DNA of 64,000 nucleotides. It comes from Chrysophaeum taylorii (Eukaryota; Sar; Pelagophyceae; Pelagomonadales; Pelagomonadaceae). The notes beneath the pieces are model-generated. The model was not told the origin of the DNA. It searched no databases and saw nothing but the letters and a program-made list of their open reading frames with translations. The stretch lies in assembly GCA_029834535.1 (NCBI GenBank), contig JAQMWT010000149.1, forward strand, positions 110,713 to 174,712. The letters run 5' to 3'. Below, piece by piece: positions 29,506-39,908 of the stretch. A program made the translations under genes and the position numbers. Position 1 is the stretch's first letter. Each line of letters opens with the position of its first letter.

Positions 29506-31153
29506 ATGGCAGCAGCAGCAGCGGCGGCAGACGAGCCCAACAACGATGCTCCCAAACCACGAGCATTCAAACGTGAGCGGCCTGGAAAGATGAAGTTTGA
29601 GAGAGTGTACCCTATTATTATTATTATTATTAAAGGCGCGCGACGCGTGGATTCGACCGGCGAGGACAAGCTCCGAGAGAAAAACGCGCCTCCTTTGGGC
29701 GGACCGACGTCGCGGCTACCCCAACAATTCGCGCTGTGAGCGTTTTTTCTTTCTTATTGTTTGATTCTTGTATTCTTCTAGGCTGGACCTCGATGGCACG
29801 CTCTTCCACATGATGCCCGAGGGGGAGCTCCCGGGTAACATCGGGAACGTGACGGAGGCCGTCGTCCCCCTCCCGGACGGCGCGATGCGAAAGCTGATGA
29901 AAAAGCCGAGCGACTCGTCGGCCCCGGCGCCGCCGTGCCCGAACGACGAGCTGCTAGACACGCGCCACCTCATGGCTGTTCGCCGAGGAACGCGGCAGTT
30001 GTTCGCCAGCCCGCGTCCCAGTCGTGGAAGAGGAGTAGGAAAGTCGTCGTCCGCGAATCGTGTTCGCTTAGGCTCGCGGGCTTGCGCGCGTCGGGCGTCG
30101 ACGTCCGCGTAATCACGGCGAACCTCCTCGGCGACGTCGCCGTGGAATCTCTGGTCGTCCGTACGTATCTTTTCAAAGTCTCGCGAAAAGACGCCCGCAG
30201 GCGAGGATGCCGAGGTCGCGGTCGAAGGGGCCAAGGCCGCGCTCGACGTTTCGGAGAAGAGCCTTTCGCCCCGGGGCTGGAGCGGCAAGCCGGCGATCAG
30301 GGTGACGGTCGTCGTCGACCGCGCCCCCGGCTCAAAACGGCTTCCGGACGACGTCGTCGACGCACTCCGCAACGACCCCAAAGGGACGCGCGTCGTCATT
30401 CTCGACGACAACCCGACGGCCTGGGAGGCTCGCGCGCGCGAACACATATGGATCGTGCCGCAGTTCGACGTGCGGCGCCCGCTCACTCGAAGCGAACTCG
30501 ACGACGAGCTCGGACTCCTCGACCGCATATCCGACCGTTGCAGGCGATTTTTCCCCCACCCAGAAAAAACGCAGCGTGCGATTTCGCCGCCTCCGAGCGT
30601 AGGCACCTCCTCCGAGAACAGCCGCTCGAGCTCTCTCCTGCCGCCCCGCGGTAGTCGCGGCTCTTCTCGGACCAACGGCAGAGGAGGCCCTCTCGGGGGT
30701 CCGACCCTCGACCACCGTCAGCGCTCGGCGGCGGCTACTACTCGAGCCGCCGGGGAGAAAACGCGACAGTCCCGGTCGACGCGCCGGAAGCCCGACGACG
30801 CCACCGAGAGGGCGCGAAGTGCGTTTGAGCTCGTATCTCGCGAGAGAGACTCCTCTTCCGTAGGGCGCCCCGCGCGCAAGTCGTCGTCGTCGTCGAGAAA
30901 CGATTACGACGACGAGGAGGAGGACGATCCCGTTGGTGTTTGCGACTACGAGGGGTCTGATAGCGACGCCGAGGACCCCGAATGGGAGCAGGCGTTGCAG
31001 GCTTGTTGTGAGTCCTTTCCGTCGTCGCGTATTGCGATGATGCGCGCAGGCGCCGCCAAGGAACGCGCGAAGAAGAGGAGGCGGCGTTTGAAGGAGAGCG
31101 ACGACGACGAGAGCGACGAGGAAGTTATCGAAAGCGCCGAACTTCCATCGTAG
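29506..31153 (+). CDS. FCP1-like RNA polymerase II CTD phosphatase
   Basis: Four exons inferred: 29506-29735, 29782-29997, 30039-30160, 30201-31153; introns 46, 41 and 40 bp; 506 residues. The HAD-type catalytic motif LLDLDGTLFHM is created by the first splice. It is followed by DTRHLMAVRRGTRQ, then GVDVRVITANLLGDVAVES, and VVILDDNPTAWEA with HIWIVPQF, matching the NIF/FCP1 fold order (motif I DxDGT, motif II T, motif III DD). The C-terminal 170 residues are Ser/Arg-rich and acidic, ending in a basic RAKKRRRRLKES block with acidic runs, like FCP1 tails that contact TFIIF. No BRCT domain is seen. The exon 2-3 junction is the least certain. A (TTA)n run at 29612-29630 encodes Ile repeats. Confidence 0.75.
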
Positions 31154-31953
31154 ATGCTCGCTGGCGAGGGGGACAAGAGCGTAGAATAGTCGACCGTACT
31201 CTCCGCGGATGATCCGCATCTCCCGCGTGACTATTATCGAAAGCGACTGGGGACCCGCCGGCCTACTACTGCGTTATGCACGTCGTCTGTCTGGTGCGCC
31301 TGAAGGAAGTCGCCGCGGACTTGGTGGTGCTTTTCTACGCGTACGCGCGTCGTCCCCAAGGTGGTTGCTGTGCCTCTGAGTACTCGTGTTCTTCGCTTCT
31401 ACCCATCGGTCGGTCGGTCGGTCGGTCGATCGATCGACGAGTCCCCTCCGCCCTCCAAAAGGTAGTGCTAGGAGTACGTAGCAGAGCATGGTGGTCCGCC
31501 ACGCAGGTGGCAATCATCAAATGAAAAGAGCGGGGGGGGGGCGACTGACTAAAAAGTGGCACGGAATATATGGGAGCTCGAGGGAGGCTTCGTACCTTTC
31601 GAGGAGAGAGCACTTTTCGACGAAGAGAGAAAGAACGTGTGAGAGGAAAAAAATAGCGTCGCCGTAGCACGCCAAAGAAGAAGGGGAGGCGAAAGAAAGA
31701 AAGAAAGAAAGAAAGAAAGTCTCTCTCTGGAAGAGTACGCAGCGAGCAACAGGACGACGAGGGGATCATCGTGGAGTACGTAATTTGTGCAATCAGCAGT
31801 AGTTTTTGCCTAAGAAGCAAACGGACGGTTCCGTAAAAGAAGAAGGGAGTGGGCGTCGGTGGGGCCATCACCCACGAGTCGGCCCGTCCACGAAATAAAC
31901 CGACGCGAGAGCGCCGGGGTGGTGTCTGCTCTTTTTTTGGGTCTTGTAGGCGC
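31154..31953. other. Intergenic with (GAAA)n and (CGGT)n runs
   Basis: No gene supported. (CGGT)n at 31407-31425 and (AAAG)n at 31693-31719. Frames here are repeat-driven. Confidence 0.45.
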
Positions 31954-32655
31954 TCAAGAGGAAGAGCGGCGACGCGTAGATTTGAGCTTGGGCTGAGCGT
32001 CGTGGTTCTTGGCGTGGGCCCAGCCGTCCGAGGTCTCGAGATTGTGGGCGGCGCGGCCCGAGGGCAAGGAGGAGTCGTCCTCGTCGCGGCGGTGGAGGCG
32101 GGCGTCGCGCAGACCGCTCGAGGTGCTGTGCGTCCAAGAGCGCTCGTACTGGGGGCGGGCGTGGTTGGCGCGCGATCTAGCCGCGCCCTCGAGATACTTC
32201 ACGCGGTCGAGCAACACTTCTAGGGTCTTGGCGCTCTTGCGCTCGATGGCGGCCTGGATGGGCGTCGACTTCTCGAAGCGAGCGACGAGCGAGGCCTCGC
32301 CCTTGGTCAGCAAGAGCTCGGCCGCTTCGGGGCAGTCGAGCATCGCCGCCACGTACAAGGGAGTCCCCGATAGCCGCGCCTCCTCCGGCATCTCGTAGTG
32401 AACGCCCTTCCGTGCCTCGCCGTCGAGGAGCTCTTCGAGGTCGTCCAGGGCCGACCGCTTGTCCACCTCCGTCTTTGCCGCCGAGCACGCGATCACGCAA
32501 TCGCACAGAGCACGGCAGCTCAGCTCGCAATCCACGTCGTCCTCAAAGTCGCACCCTTCGTCCAGCTTGGCGCGCACGCGCTTCATTGGGGTCGACTCCT
32601 CGCGCTTCCGCTTCGTCCCGGGGGAAAATATGCGCTTCAACCCGGGCGACAGCAT
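31954..32655 (-). CDS. Ankyrin-repeat protein
   Basis: 233 residues, single exon. A basic start (MLSPGLKRIFSPGTKRKRE, likely nuclear) is followed by a Cys-rich helix (CELSCRALCDCVIACSAA). Ankyrin-type repeats lie at residues ~95-155: GTPLYVAAMLDCPEAAELLL, then STPIQAAIERKSAKTLEVLL with LDRVKYL. Only two repeats are clear. The C-terminal 70 residues are polar, with no domain. Partner unknown. Its upstream region runs into the MITE at 32823. Confidence 0.65.
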   Translation of the reverse strand: MLSPGLKRIFSPGTKRKREESTPMKRVRAKLDEGCDFEDDVDCELSCRALCDCVIACSAAKTEVDKRSALDDLEELLDGEARKGVHYEMPEEARLSGTPLYVAAMLDCPEAAELLLTKGEASLVARFEKSTPIQAAIERKSAKTLEVLLDRVKYLEGAARSRANHARPQYERSWTHSTSSGLRDARLHRRDEDDSSLPSGRAAHNLETSDGWAHAKNHDAQPKLKSTRRRSSS

Positions 32656-32822
32656 GACAACGACGCGCTCGCGTGTGTGTGTGCTCGCGACAAATTTAAA
32701 GCCTCTACCTATCTACCGGAACACTCTCCGCCGCGGAACCCTCCGGCGTAAAGTGCGCCCCTACCCAGATCACGCCCCTTATTAGTTATTAACGGCCGCT
32801 TGTTTTCAAACCCGCCCCCCAG

Positions 32823-33081
32823 TAGGGTCGGATAAGAAAACGAGACTAGCCCGCGCCGCAACGACGGGTCCTACAACGCGTGGGCTTTTCCCTTTTTTCG
32901 CGTGAGGGGACGAAAGGATACCGACTTCACTATGGGGACTAGTTCCATCGCGACGATCTCGCGGCGTGGCGGCACATACTGCTTGAGTACAAATGAACAT
33001 AGCTCAGCGATCCGTTGAGTATGTCTTAGTACAAACTGAAACATAGTTAACGGCTCGTACGAACTTTCTTATCCGACCCTA
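32823..33081. mobile_element. MITE with 17-bp terminal inverted repeats and 7-bp target duplication
   Basis: TAGGGTCGGATAAGAAA at 32823-32839 is repeated inverted and perfectly at 33065-33081. The element is 259 bp. It is flanked by CCCCCAG at 32816-32822 and 33082-33088, a 7-bp target-site duplication. No coding capacity. The ends do not match a superfamily I can name; a 7-8-bp duplication would suit several, such as hAT, or P/Merlin-type elements. Perfect ends suggest recent insertion. Confidence 0.85.
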
Positions 33082-33469
33082 CCCCCAGCGCGGTCTTTGA
33101 CCGCCGGCGCGGCCAAAAAAGCGGCCGAAGTCATTGCGGGGGGCTCTGCATGCTCCCAGGCATCTCTCACGTCCCTACACAACCCGCTACAGCCCACCCT
33201 CCGTGCCACCGCGCCCCCCCTCTTCGCGGTCGACTTAAAAAAAAACCTCCCGTGCCATAAAACCCCTGAGAACGGCACACCCCCGCCTTTCTGGCATCAT
33301 TTACGACGTGAGTCGCGTCTCCACACAACCCACCATAGTCGTCTCTCAACGTCGTTGCCCGCGCGCCCCCGCGAGTCACTGGGCGATGAAAGGGCGGAGG
33401 TAGAAAGGGGGGGTGAGGACGAGTTGATTTGTTGTCGCCAGTTGCGACGGTTTTGAGCGAGGGAGCACC

Positions 33470-33880
33470 GGTCGTTGGGAGTGTAATATTGAACTTGCGG
33501 AGTGCCTTGTTGAGACCACGGCCGTACGTGAACTGTGGGGACCCGCGGGGACGTTTGGAAGCGCACTAAGAGGTGAGCATTTCCCGAGGGAGGCGGTGCC
33601 AGGGCATGCGGGCAACATGGCCTGCACAGCGAAGTTGTCGGCGCGAGATGTCGATGTCGATAGTCTGCAGGCCGAGGCGCCGGAGGAGGGTTGAAGTTTT
33701 GATATTATGTTGCCATGTCTGCCGACGCGCGTGCGCATTGTGCGTGAAAGCATCGTGTACGATTGTAGACAACCTCGGTTAGGCACCATGATTCCGCACC
33801 ATGAAGGAGGATGGCGAGGATAAAACCGACGTAGCCACTTCGCTTGGCTCGGGCAGAGACGTCTTTCGATGCAAAATTTT
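33470..33880 (-). mobile_element. LINE 3' fragment, related to the copy at 53295
   Basis: On the minus strand, LLRRLGLQTIDIDISRRQLR then CAGHVARMPWHRLPREML is clearly related to the C-terminus of the LINE reverse-transcriptase protein at 53379-53726. DNA similarity continues through the TGCACCATGATTCCGCACC-type segment to about 33880. It is truncated at both ends and lacks the (TTAG)n tail, so it is an old fragment and differs enough to be another subfamily. Confidence 0.7.
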
Positions 33881-33881
33881 A

Positions 33882-35630
33882 GTGACGGAGCGTGCCGATA
33901 GCCACTGCCGCCTTCTTTAGACGAGAGTCAACGTCCTCCGAGTCGCTACAGTTGCTCTTAACAGTCGACTTTAATAGCCCTCCGGTGTCTCCATCCGCAC
34001 AACAGGCCCCCGCTCGAATACCCGCTCTTAACCAGCCGTCGACCTTTAAACACCCTCGGGTACCGCTCCAAAAACACCCTCGGGTACCGCTCCAAAAGCG
34101 CTTATTAGAGTGGACCCTCGATTTATAAAACTAAGAGGCAGACTTTGCTGTTAGGAACCGGCCTATTGGTGGCCGGCGGGCAAGGCCTTTGATTGAGATA
34201 TAATAGGTAAAGGTTCGTCGGCGCGAAGGCGACGGCACTGCGAGGACGCTGGAAGCACCGGGTCACGCTGATGCACCTCCCAAGGTGGTTCTTCTGCGGC
34301 CGATGCTCCTTTCGTCCCCTCTTCACGACGATCGGCTACTCTCCGTCGAACTGCTCGCCCTTCACAATCAACCGGGCGGCCCTTGAAGTTCTAGTTAAGT
34401 CAAATAGTGAGGTAACGTCTGACGAGGCGATTTGGCTGTGGGAAGACTGCTGCCAGGGGGGGCGCGCGAGGACACGACAAAACATCCCCCCCCCCCCAGC
34501 ATGAAAATTTAGCTCTAGGGGGTCGGCGACCTCCTCCCTGGAGCTTGTCAGTAGCGCTTGGGGGTCTCGGACCCCCCGGGACGACCGTCACTGCTGCGGT
34601 AGAAAGTCTCTGCTCGTCAAGCTACAGATCAGCTGGGCATTTGGGGCTTGAGAGAGAGATTTGGCGTACGACGATTTCCACGAGGAATCCCCGCGCTTGC
34701 AAACCTCGAATGCTCAGGGCTCACCGAAGTTCCGCTTGGACCCTGGGCACGCCCCTCATCCATCGCGCTAGATCTTCGCATCCCGGAAAATGTCGAAAGT
34801 AGGCGGTCCGAGCCGAAAACAGGTCGCATTCAGTACCTCGTCGAGTATTACGGCTCGGAGTCGCGCGTTGGCTATCGCACAGTGATTCTCTGTAGTCGCG
34901 CTCCCTCTGATCCGAGCCTTCAACGCCCGTGGCCGAGAAGAGCGCGAGGCTCTCAGAGGCGCTCCCCCCACGACAGAGTTAGGGGCGGTCCGTAGAATAG
35001 TAGCTCTGAAGACCGGGTCGAACCGGGGCGCCTGGCAAGCAAGGCGGGCTTACCCTAGCGTATGCGACCTCCTCGCGACTAGCGAGGGCCAGAGACAGGC
35101 GCGTAGGCGTAGGTGCGCGCTCCTTGTGTGTGTGCGCGCGGCCAGTAACCCCATCCCCCGCAGCTTGAAATTCTAGCGCTGGGGGGTCGCAGACCTCCAT
35201 CTCAGCACGAAACTTTAGCGCAGGGGGGTCGCGACCCCCCCCGCCCAGTATCTCGTTGTCCTCGCGCGCCTCCCCCTCCCTTGGAAGCGGTCTTCGCACA
35301 GCCTTTGTGTCGTGTACTAGATGCTTTTGCACACCGTCGAATTGAATCTTCGCGATTAAGCTACGCGTAGAGCGGCCCAAGGCGCGTCGTTTGCTAACAT
35401 GAAAACCACCTGGTGCCCACACCCCCCCGCCTCAATTTCGGCGCGCTTGGGTAGTTCTAAAAATAAGATTCACTCTACGTACTTATTTAAAAAAGGCACA
35501 TCGTTAGCTAGATTTGCAGAGAACCCCGGGTACCGTGACTGACGACGTATCTGGTCCGCGGTGATTCGCTAGAACTTCGCCACTAAACTGGATGTGTAAA
35601 CATTATCCCATAACTGGCATAAGACACCAC
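33882..35630. other. Repeat-rich intergenic, no gene
   Basis: A 24-bp direct repeat, core CCCTCGGGTACCGCTCC, is tandem at about 34050-34096. Three related blocks ending GGGGGTCG(C/G) with a preceding GAAA(A/T)TTTAGC-like part occur at 34502-34531, 35166-35190 and 35208-35235. Degenerate cores of repeat R (CAGTCGACTTTAA, CGTCGACCTTTAAA) lie near 33962 and 34038. Open frames here are not convincing. Confidence 0.45.
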
Positions 35631-35636
35631 ACACAC

Positions 35637-35668
35637 ACCCCCCTCTTAGCAGTCGACCTTTAAAGACA
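35637..35668 (+). repeat. Interspersed repeat R, short copy
   Basis: CCCCCCTCTTAGCAGTCGAC with CTTTAAAGACA, the core seen at the window start and at 36865. Confidence 0.7.
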
Positions 35669-35950
35669 CCCTGCTCCTCTTTACTCCTGGGCTGTCATTC
35701 ATTCTGTTCTATTGTTTGATATTCGTCCGGGTGCTACGTGTGTACAAACCCCGGCGGCGGCGGCGACGATGCCGGAAGGCGACAGGAACCACCGACGCCG
35801 CACGAGTCGCCTTTCGCACTACCCTACAACGCGGGTGGTAGAAGACTCCTTTACACCGTGGGTACCATCGTTCCGGACATCGCGCGGTGCCGAGAGCACC
35901 CAACCTGCGCTCGATCAAGTATATAATAATATAAGCACCCCTGTTGATCA

Positions 35951-36240
35951 TGGCGTAGGTTGGCACCTGTTCGCCTCTCGGGCGGGCCGGTTGGCAGCCG
36001 GAACGTTCGCAGTGGGACGGGGTATGGCCGGGGGGGGCAGATGGAAGGTTATCGAGGAGCTGGTTGTCAGTCACATCGCGGTCCGCGTCGCATGGCGACA
36101 AGCCTGATGATCACTCTCCACCGACCCACCTTTCGGCGCCCCTCGTCTACAGACCCGTGATTCTGGACTGGCTCCTGTCGGTCCAGCCTGGCTCCCATGC
36201 TCTATGCTCCTATGCTCGGGAGAGGTCTGAAGTTAGTTAG
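35951..36240 (+). mobile_element. SINE-like element, copy C, 5' truncated
   Basis: Starts inside the family at GGCGTAGGTTGGCACC and keeps the middle and 3' parts, ending at GGGAGAGGTCTGAAG and a (TTAG)n tail. Truncation at the 5' end is usual for target-primed retroposition. Its last part is the first unit of the tandem array that follows. Confidence 0.75.
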
Positions 36241-36629
36241 TTAGTTAACGCGCTGTCTAAACGAAGCCGATCGGGGGATCATGTTGGCTGCCGCCACTTC
36301 GGGTGCTCCTATGCTCGGGAGAGGTCTGAAGTTAGTTAGTTAGTTAGTTGATCAATTCGCGCTGTCTAAACGAAGCCGATCGGGGGATCATGTTGGCTGC
36401 CGCCACTTCGGGTGCTCCTATGCTCGGGAGAGGTCTGAAGTTAGTTAGTTAGTTAGTTGATCAATTCGCGCTGTCTAAACGAAGCCGATCGGGGGATCAT
36501 GTTGGCTGCCGCCACTTCGGGTGCTCCTATGCTCGGGAGAGGTCTGAAGTTAGTTAGTTAGTTAGTTGATCAATTCGCGCTGTCTAAACGAAGCCGATCG
36601 GGGGATCATGTTGGCTGCCGCCACTTCGG
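36206..36629 (+). repeat. Tandem array of 109-bp units containing the SINE 3' end
   Basis: Four units start at 36206, 36305, 36414 and 36523 (spacing 99, 109, 109). Each has GCTCCTATGCTCGGGAGAGG, the (TTAG)n tail, and a non-SINE part with CGCGCTGTCTAAACGAAGCC and GCCGCCACTTCGGGT. Units 2-4 are nearly identical, so amplification is recent. A (TTTG)n tract follows directly. Confidence 0.9.
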
Positions 36630-36681
36630 GTTTGTTTGTTTGTTTGTTTGTTTGTTTGTTTGTTTGTTTGTTTGTTTGTTT
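36630..36681 (+). repeat. (TTTG)n microsatellite
   Basis: About twelve units of TTTG immediately after the 109-bp array. Confidence 0.95.
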
Positions 36682-36778
36682 TTTGCGGAGGCCAGGAAAA
36701 AAGTAAGTCCATGTGTGGTTGGAGTGTTTTATTAAACCCTGATACCCCACGCCTCGGCGATGACCCCGACTAGGTCCC

Positions 36779-36893
36779 GCGTACTTATCTCCGCCCGTCA
36801 GGCACATCCCTCATACCCCGCAAACCCACCCACATCCTTCATGCTCCCCACACACACCCCCCTCTTAGCAGTCGACATTTAAAGACAAACCCC
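36779..36893 (+). repeat. Interspersed repeat R, long copy
   Basis: Nearly identical to positions 29-143 at the window start, from CGTACTTATCTCCGCCCGTC to the TCGACATTTAAAGACAA core. Confidence 0.85.
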
Positions 36894-37045
36894 AGAAGTC
36901 GGTCGTCAATTTGAATTCGTGTCCGTTGTTGTCATGGTAAAATATCCACTAGTGACGTCATTTGGTGTGGAATTCCTTGGTGCCGACAACCGCGAGTAGG
37001 GGTCTACAGTTTGTACAAGAAAAAAGGTGTCGCTCCTCTACAACT

Positions 37046-39011
37046 ATGGATGCCAATCAGTTGACAGGATCAACGTTCGAAGGCGCTTCGCCTTATCCTC
37101 GAGAAACGGCGTTCGATCAACAACAGTTCCGGCCCGTGCCGCCGCCGCCGCGACGCATAGAGGTGCGCGTCTGACACGCGTCCAATTCCAACCTCATGAC
37201 GACAATCAGGCGCCGGTGTTCAGCGCACGCATGCGTAGTCCCCCACCGCAGCCATCAGCCACCGCGGCGGCGCATCACTCAGCCCTTCACTCGTCGCCTC
37301 CGATGAACGCGCACCCGATGGGCGCGCAAGAACCGACGTCGCAACAGTGGCCGACTGCTCCGCCCGCGCTAGTTACTGGCGCGGGCACGAACGGTTTCGA
37401 CGGTCCCTTCTGACCAGCGTCGAGCGATGTCTAACGAGAATCACACGACCGTTGCGCAGACCCTCAGACCTCCGACCTGACGTGGTCCGACTCGAACGAA
37501 TCGGCGACAATGCCCGTCACCGTTCAAAGCGCGCTGCAAACCGTCTCCGTCCCCGTGCCTCAAAGCACCAAGCAGCTCTCGTGGCCCGACGAAATTCCGC
37601 CGGCCCGGGCGCCGCCGCCGCCGCCAACGCAGGAAAAACCACCGGCCATGCCGCCGAGGCCCGCGCCGGCCATGCCGCCGAGGCCCGCTCCGGCCATGCA
37701 GCCGAGGCCCGCGCCGGCAATGCCGCAGAGGCCCGCGCCGTCTGTGCCGCCGAGACCGGCAACTCGCGGCGGAGCGACGCCCTCGTTAGACCTCGCGGCT
37801 GCTGCTCGCGGGCTGCGCGCGACCCACAAAAGTGAGGCATCGTCAGTCGTTCCGTAACACCTGCGTAGCGGTCGAGGACGATGGCTCGGCGGCTTTCGCA
37901 AACGCGTACGCGTCGTGACTCTTTCGCTGCGATCGGCGCCCTCGCAGGTTTGGCGACGTGTCCGAACCCAAGGTTCGACCGGTGGACGCCGATAAGGCTT
38001 CGTTTACGGCCGTCGATATGTGGAAGAAAGGCTTCCGCCAAGGCATCACGAAACGCGGGGGCGTCCTTATTCACAGCGTTTCTTGCGTCAAACACGAGGT
38101 GGTCACTTGGGGAACTTACAGGGCGCCGTGCCGAACGGAGGAATGATGTTGCCGGGCATGCACGACTCGATCCCTGATGAGGCGGTCTTTGCATCACCAC
38201 CACCTCCACCAACCGCAGCAGTCGGGTCGGCAGACTCGGCGTTCGATGCGTTCGGCAAACAGCCGATGCCCGCCGTTGCAAAGGCAACAAAGAAAAAGAC
38301 GCCCCCGCCGCCGCCCCCGAGACGGTCCCCACCGCCCGATGTGGCCTCCCCTTTGGTCAGCTTCCCTCCCGAGGATGTCGCGACGAGCACAATGCGCCGC
38401 GTCAAGATTGAACCAGAAGCGTCCGTGCGCCCTCGCATCGCCCGGCGTCTCTCGTCCGTCGATTCGTTCCAAGTCTCGGGATTTGCGCCTCATCAGGTCT
38501 ACCCGGCTGGGATCCCGAGTCCGTCGGCCACCGCAAGCACTACGAGCCCGACAAGAAAGTCAAGATTTCGCAATCTGTCGGCGAGTTTTCGGCACTCGTC
38601 GACTTCGACAAGCTCTGCGACCTAAACGACAAGAAATCAGAGGTCGTGCGTGCGTGATTCTCGTAACGTGCCGCGCCGCAGGTCAAGATGAACTTGAGAG
38701 ATATTGAGCACGCTCAGCACACCACCAAAGTCAACACCCCGCCCAAGCCCGCGTTTCAACAGCAGCCTGTAATGATGCAGCAGCCTGTAATGATGCAGCA
38801 GCCGATGTCGAATCATCAAGTTCTGCCTCCGGCGGGGTACCGAGTCGCCTACGTCCAACAGCCGGATGGCGCAACCGTTCCCGTCATGATGCCCGCGCAG
38901 GGGTACCAGCAACCGATGGTTCCGCATCCAGGCATGATGCCGGCGGCTTACGACCCGAGGATGGGAGTGACCACTCGCGCGCCGCACTTTCCGCCGCCGC
39001 CGCCGCCGTGA
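37046..39011 (+). CDS. Proline-rich multi-exon protein, function unknown
   Basis: Start at ATG 37046 (MDANQLTGSTFEGASPYPRE). Exons I can place: 37046-37162, 37210 to 37393 or 37402, 37460-37831, 37869-37905, then from 37948; introns 47, 57-66, 37 and 42 bp. Later exons run to 39011 but junctions around 38100 and 38480 are unresolved; another intron lies at about 38643-38681. Features: repeated PPRPAPAM units near 37650-37740, poly-Pro tracts, a conserved-looking globular part (KASFTAVDMWKKGFRQGI then TKRGGVLIHSVSC), a second one (SVGEFSALVDFDKLCDL), and a Met/Gln-rich tail with two QQPVMM repeats ending in poly-Pro. It may be a cytoskeletal scaffold. No known domain is recognised. Confidence 0.55.
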
Positions 39012-39858
39012 TAGCACCAGAATCACCACGCCGTGTGCTTGCGGTAGAGTCGCTGTTGCCAACACTCATTCTTCACGCGTCATCAATACTCTCAAACTTG
39101 TCGTGACACTACATTGTCCGGGGCTCGCTCTTCGAGAACGCGCCCGAATGTCGTCGTCCGTGCGGCGTGTTACATCGTTCGGCTAAACCTGCGGTGAGTC
39201 TCATATACTCCCGCTCTCCCTGTGCGGGTCTATCTCGATGAGACCCGCGGCACCCTGTGCTCCCCTCAAGTCGACGACATCTCTACCCTAACCAATCGCG
39301 AACCCTCCTCGACTCTACGAAATATAGACGATCACGACTGCGGGTATGGCATGCGCTCCCATCCTCATCGTCGTCGACAACATAGGAAAGGCTAAAGCCC
39401 GGGGTCCGAGAACAAGCGTCGCGGATGGGACTTAATAGTATCGTCGTATTAGAGTGGGGGGCAATCAGACTATAGTAGGAAGCCGCGCGCGGGTCAGGCG
39501 CTAGGTGAGAACAGCGACCAGAGGCACGAGACTGGACAACAGACACAACTAGGGATGCAGTAGTCACCGTGAGAGAAGCTCTCTGGGAACGGCAGTCGGC
39601 GCAAAGGAGGAGAGCCGGCAAAGCAGGCGAAGCGGGCGGAGCTTGCAGAGCCGGCAATACCGTCTTCACAAGACGTCTCAGGTATGTCCGTAGGATAGCG
39701 CGGCGTGTTCGATTTGAGTTCGCTTTGCATAAGGAGCAGTAGTAAAGATGCGACAATGGGGAATAAAAAAATAAGAAGAGGAAGATGATTTCGAAGAGGA
39801 GAAAGAGAGGCGCGCGAGCACCAGAGAGGGGCAAGACGGAGAGCACACCAAACCGTCG

Positions 39859-39896
<38 letters not shown>

Positions 39897-39908
39897 TTGT
39901 CCAGATCA
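39012..39908. other. Intergenic, 3' regions of convergent genes
   Basis: A (CGT)n tract lies at 39856-39894. No gene supported; frames on the minus strand are out of phase with the neighbouring exon. Confidence 0.45.
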
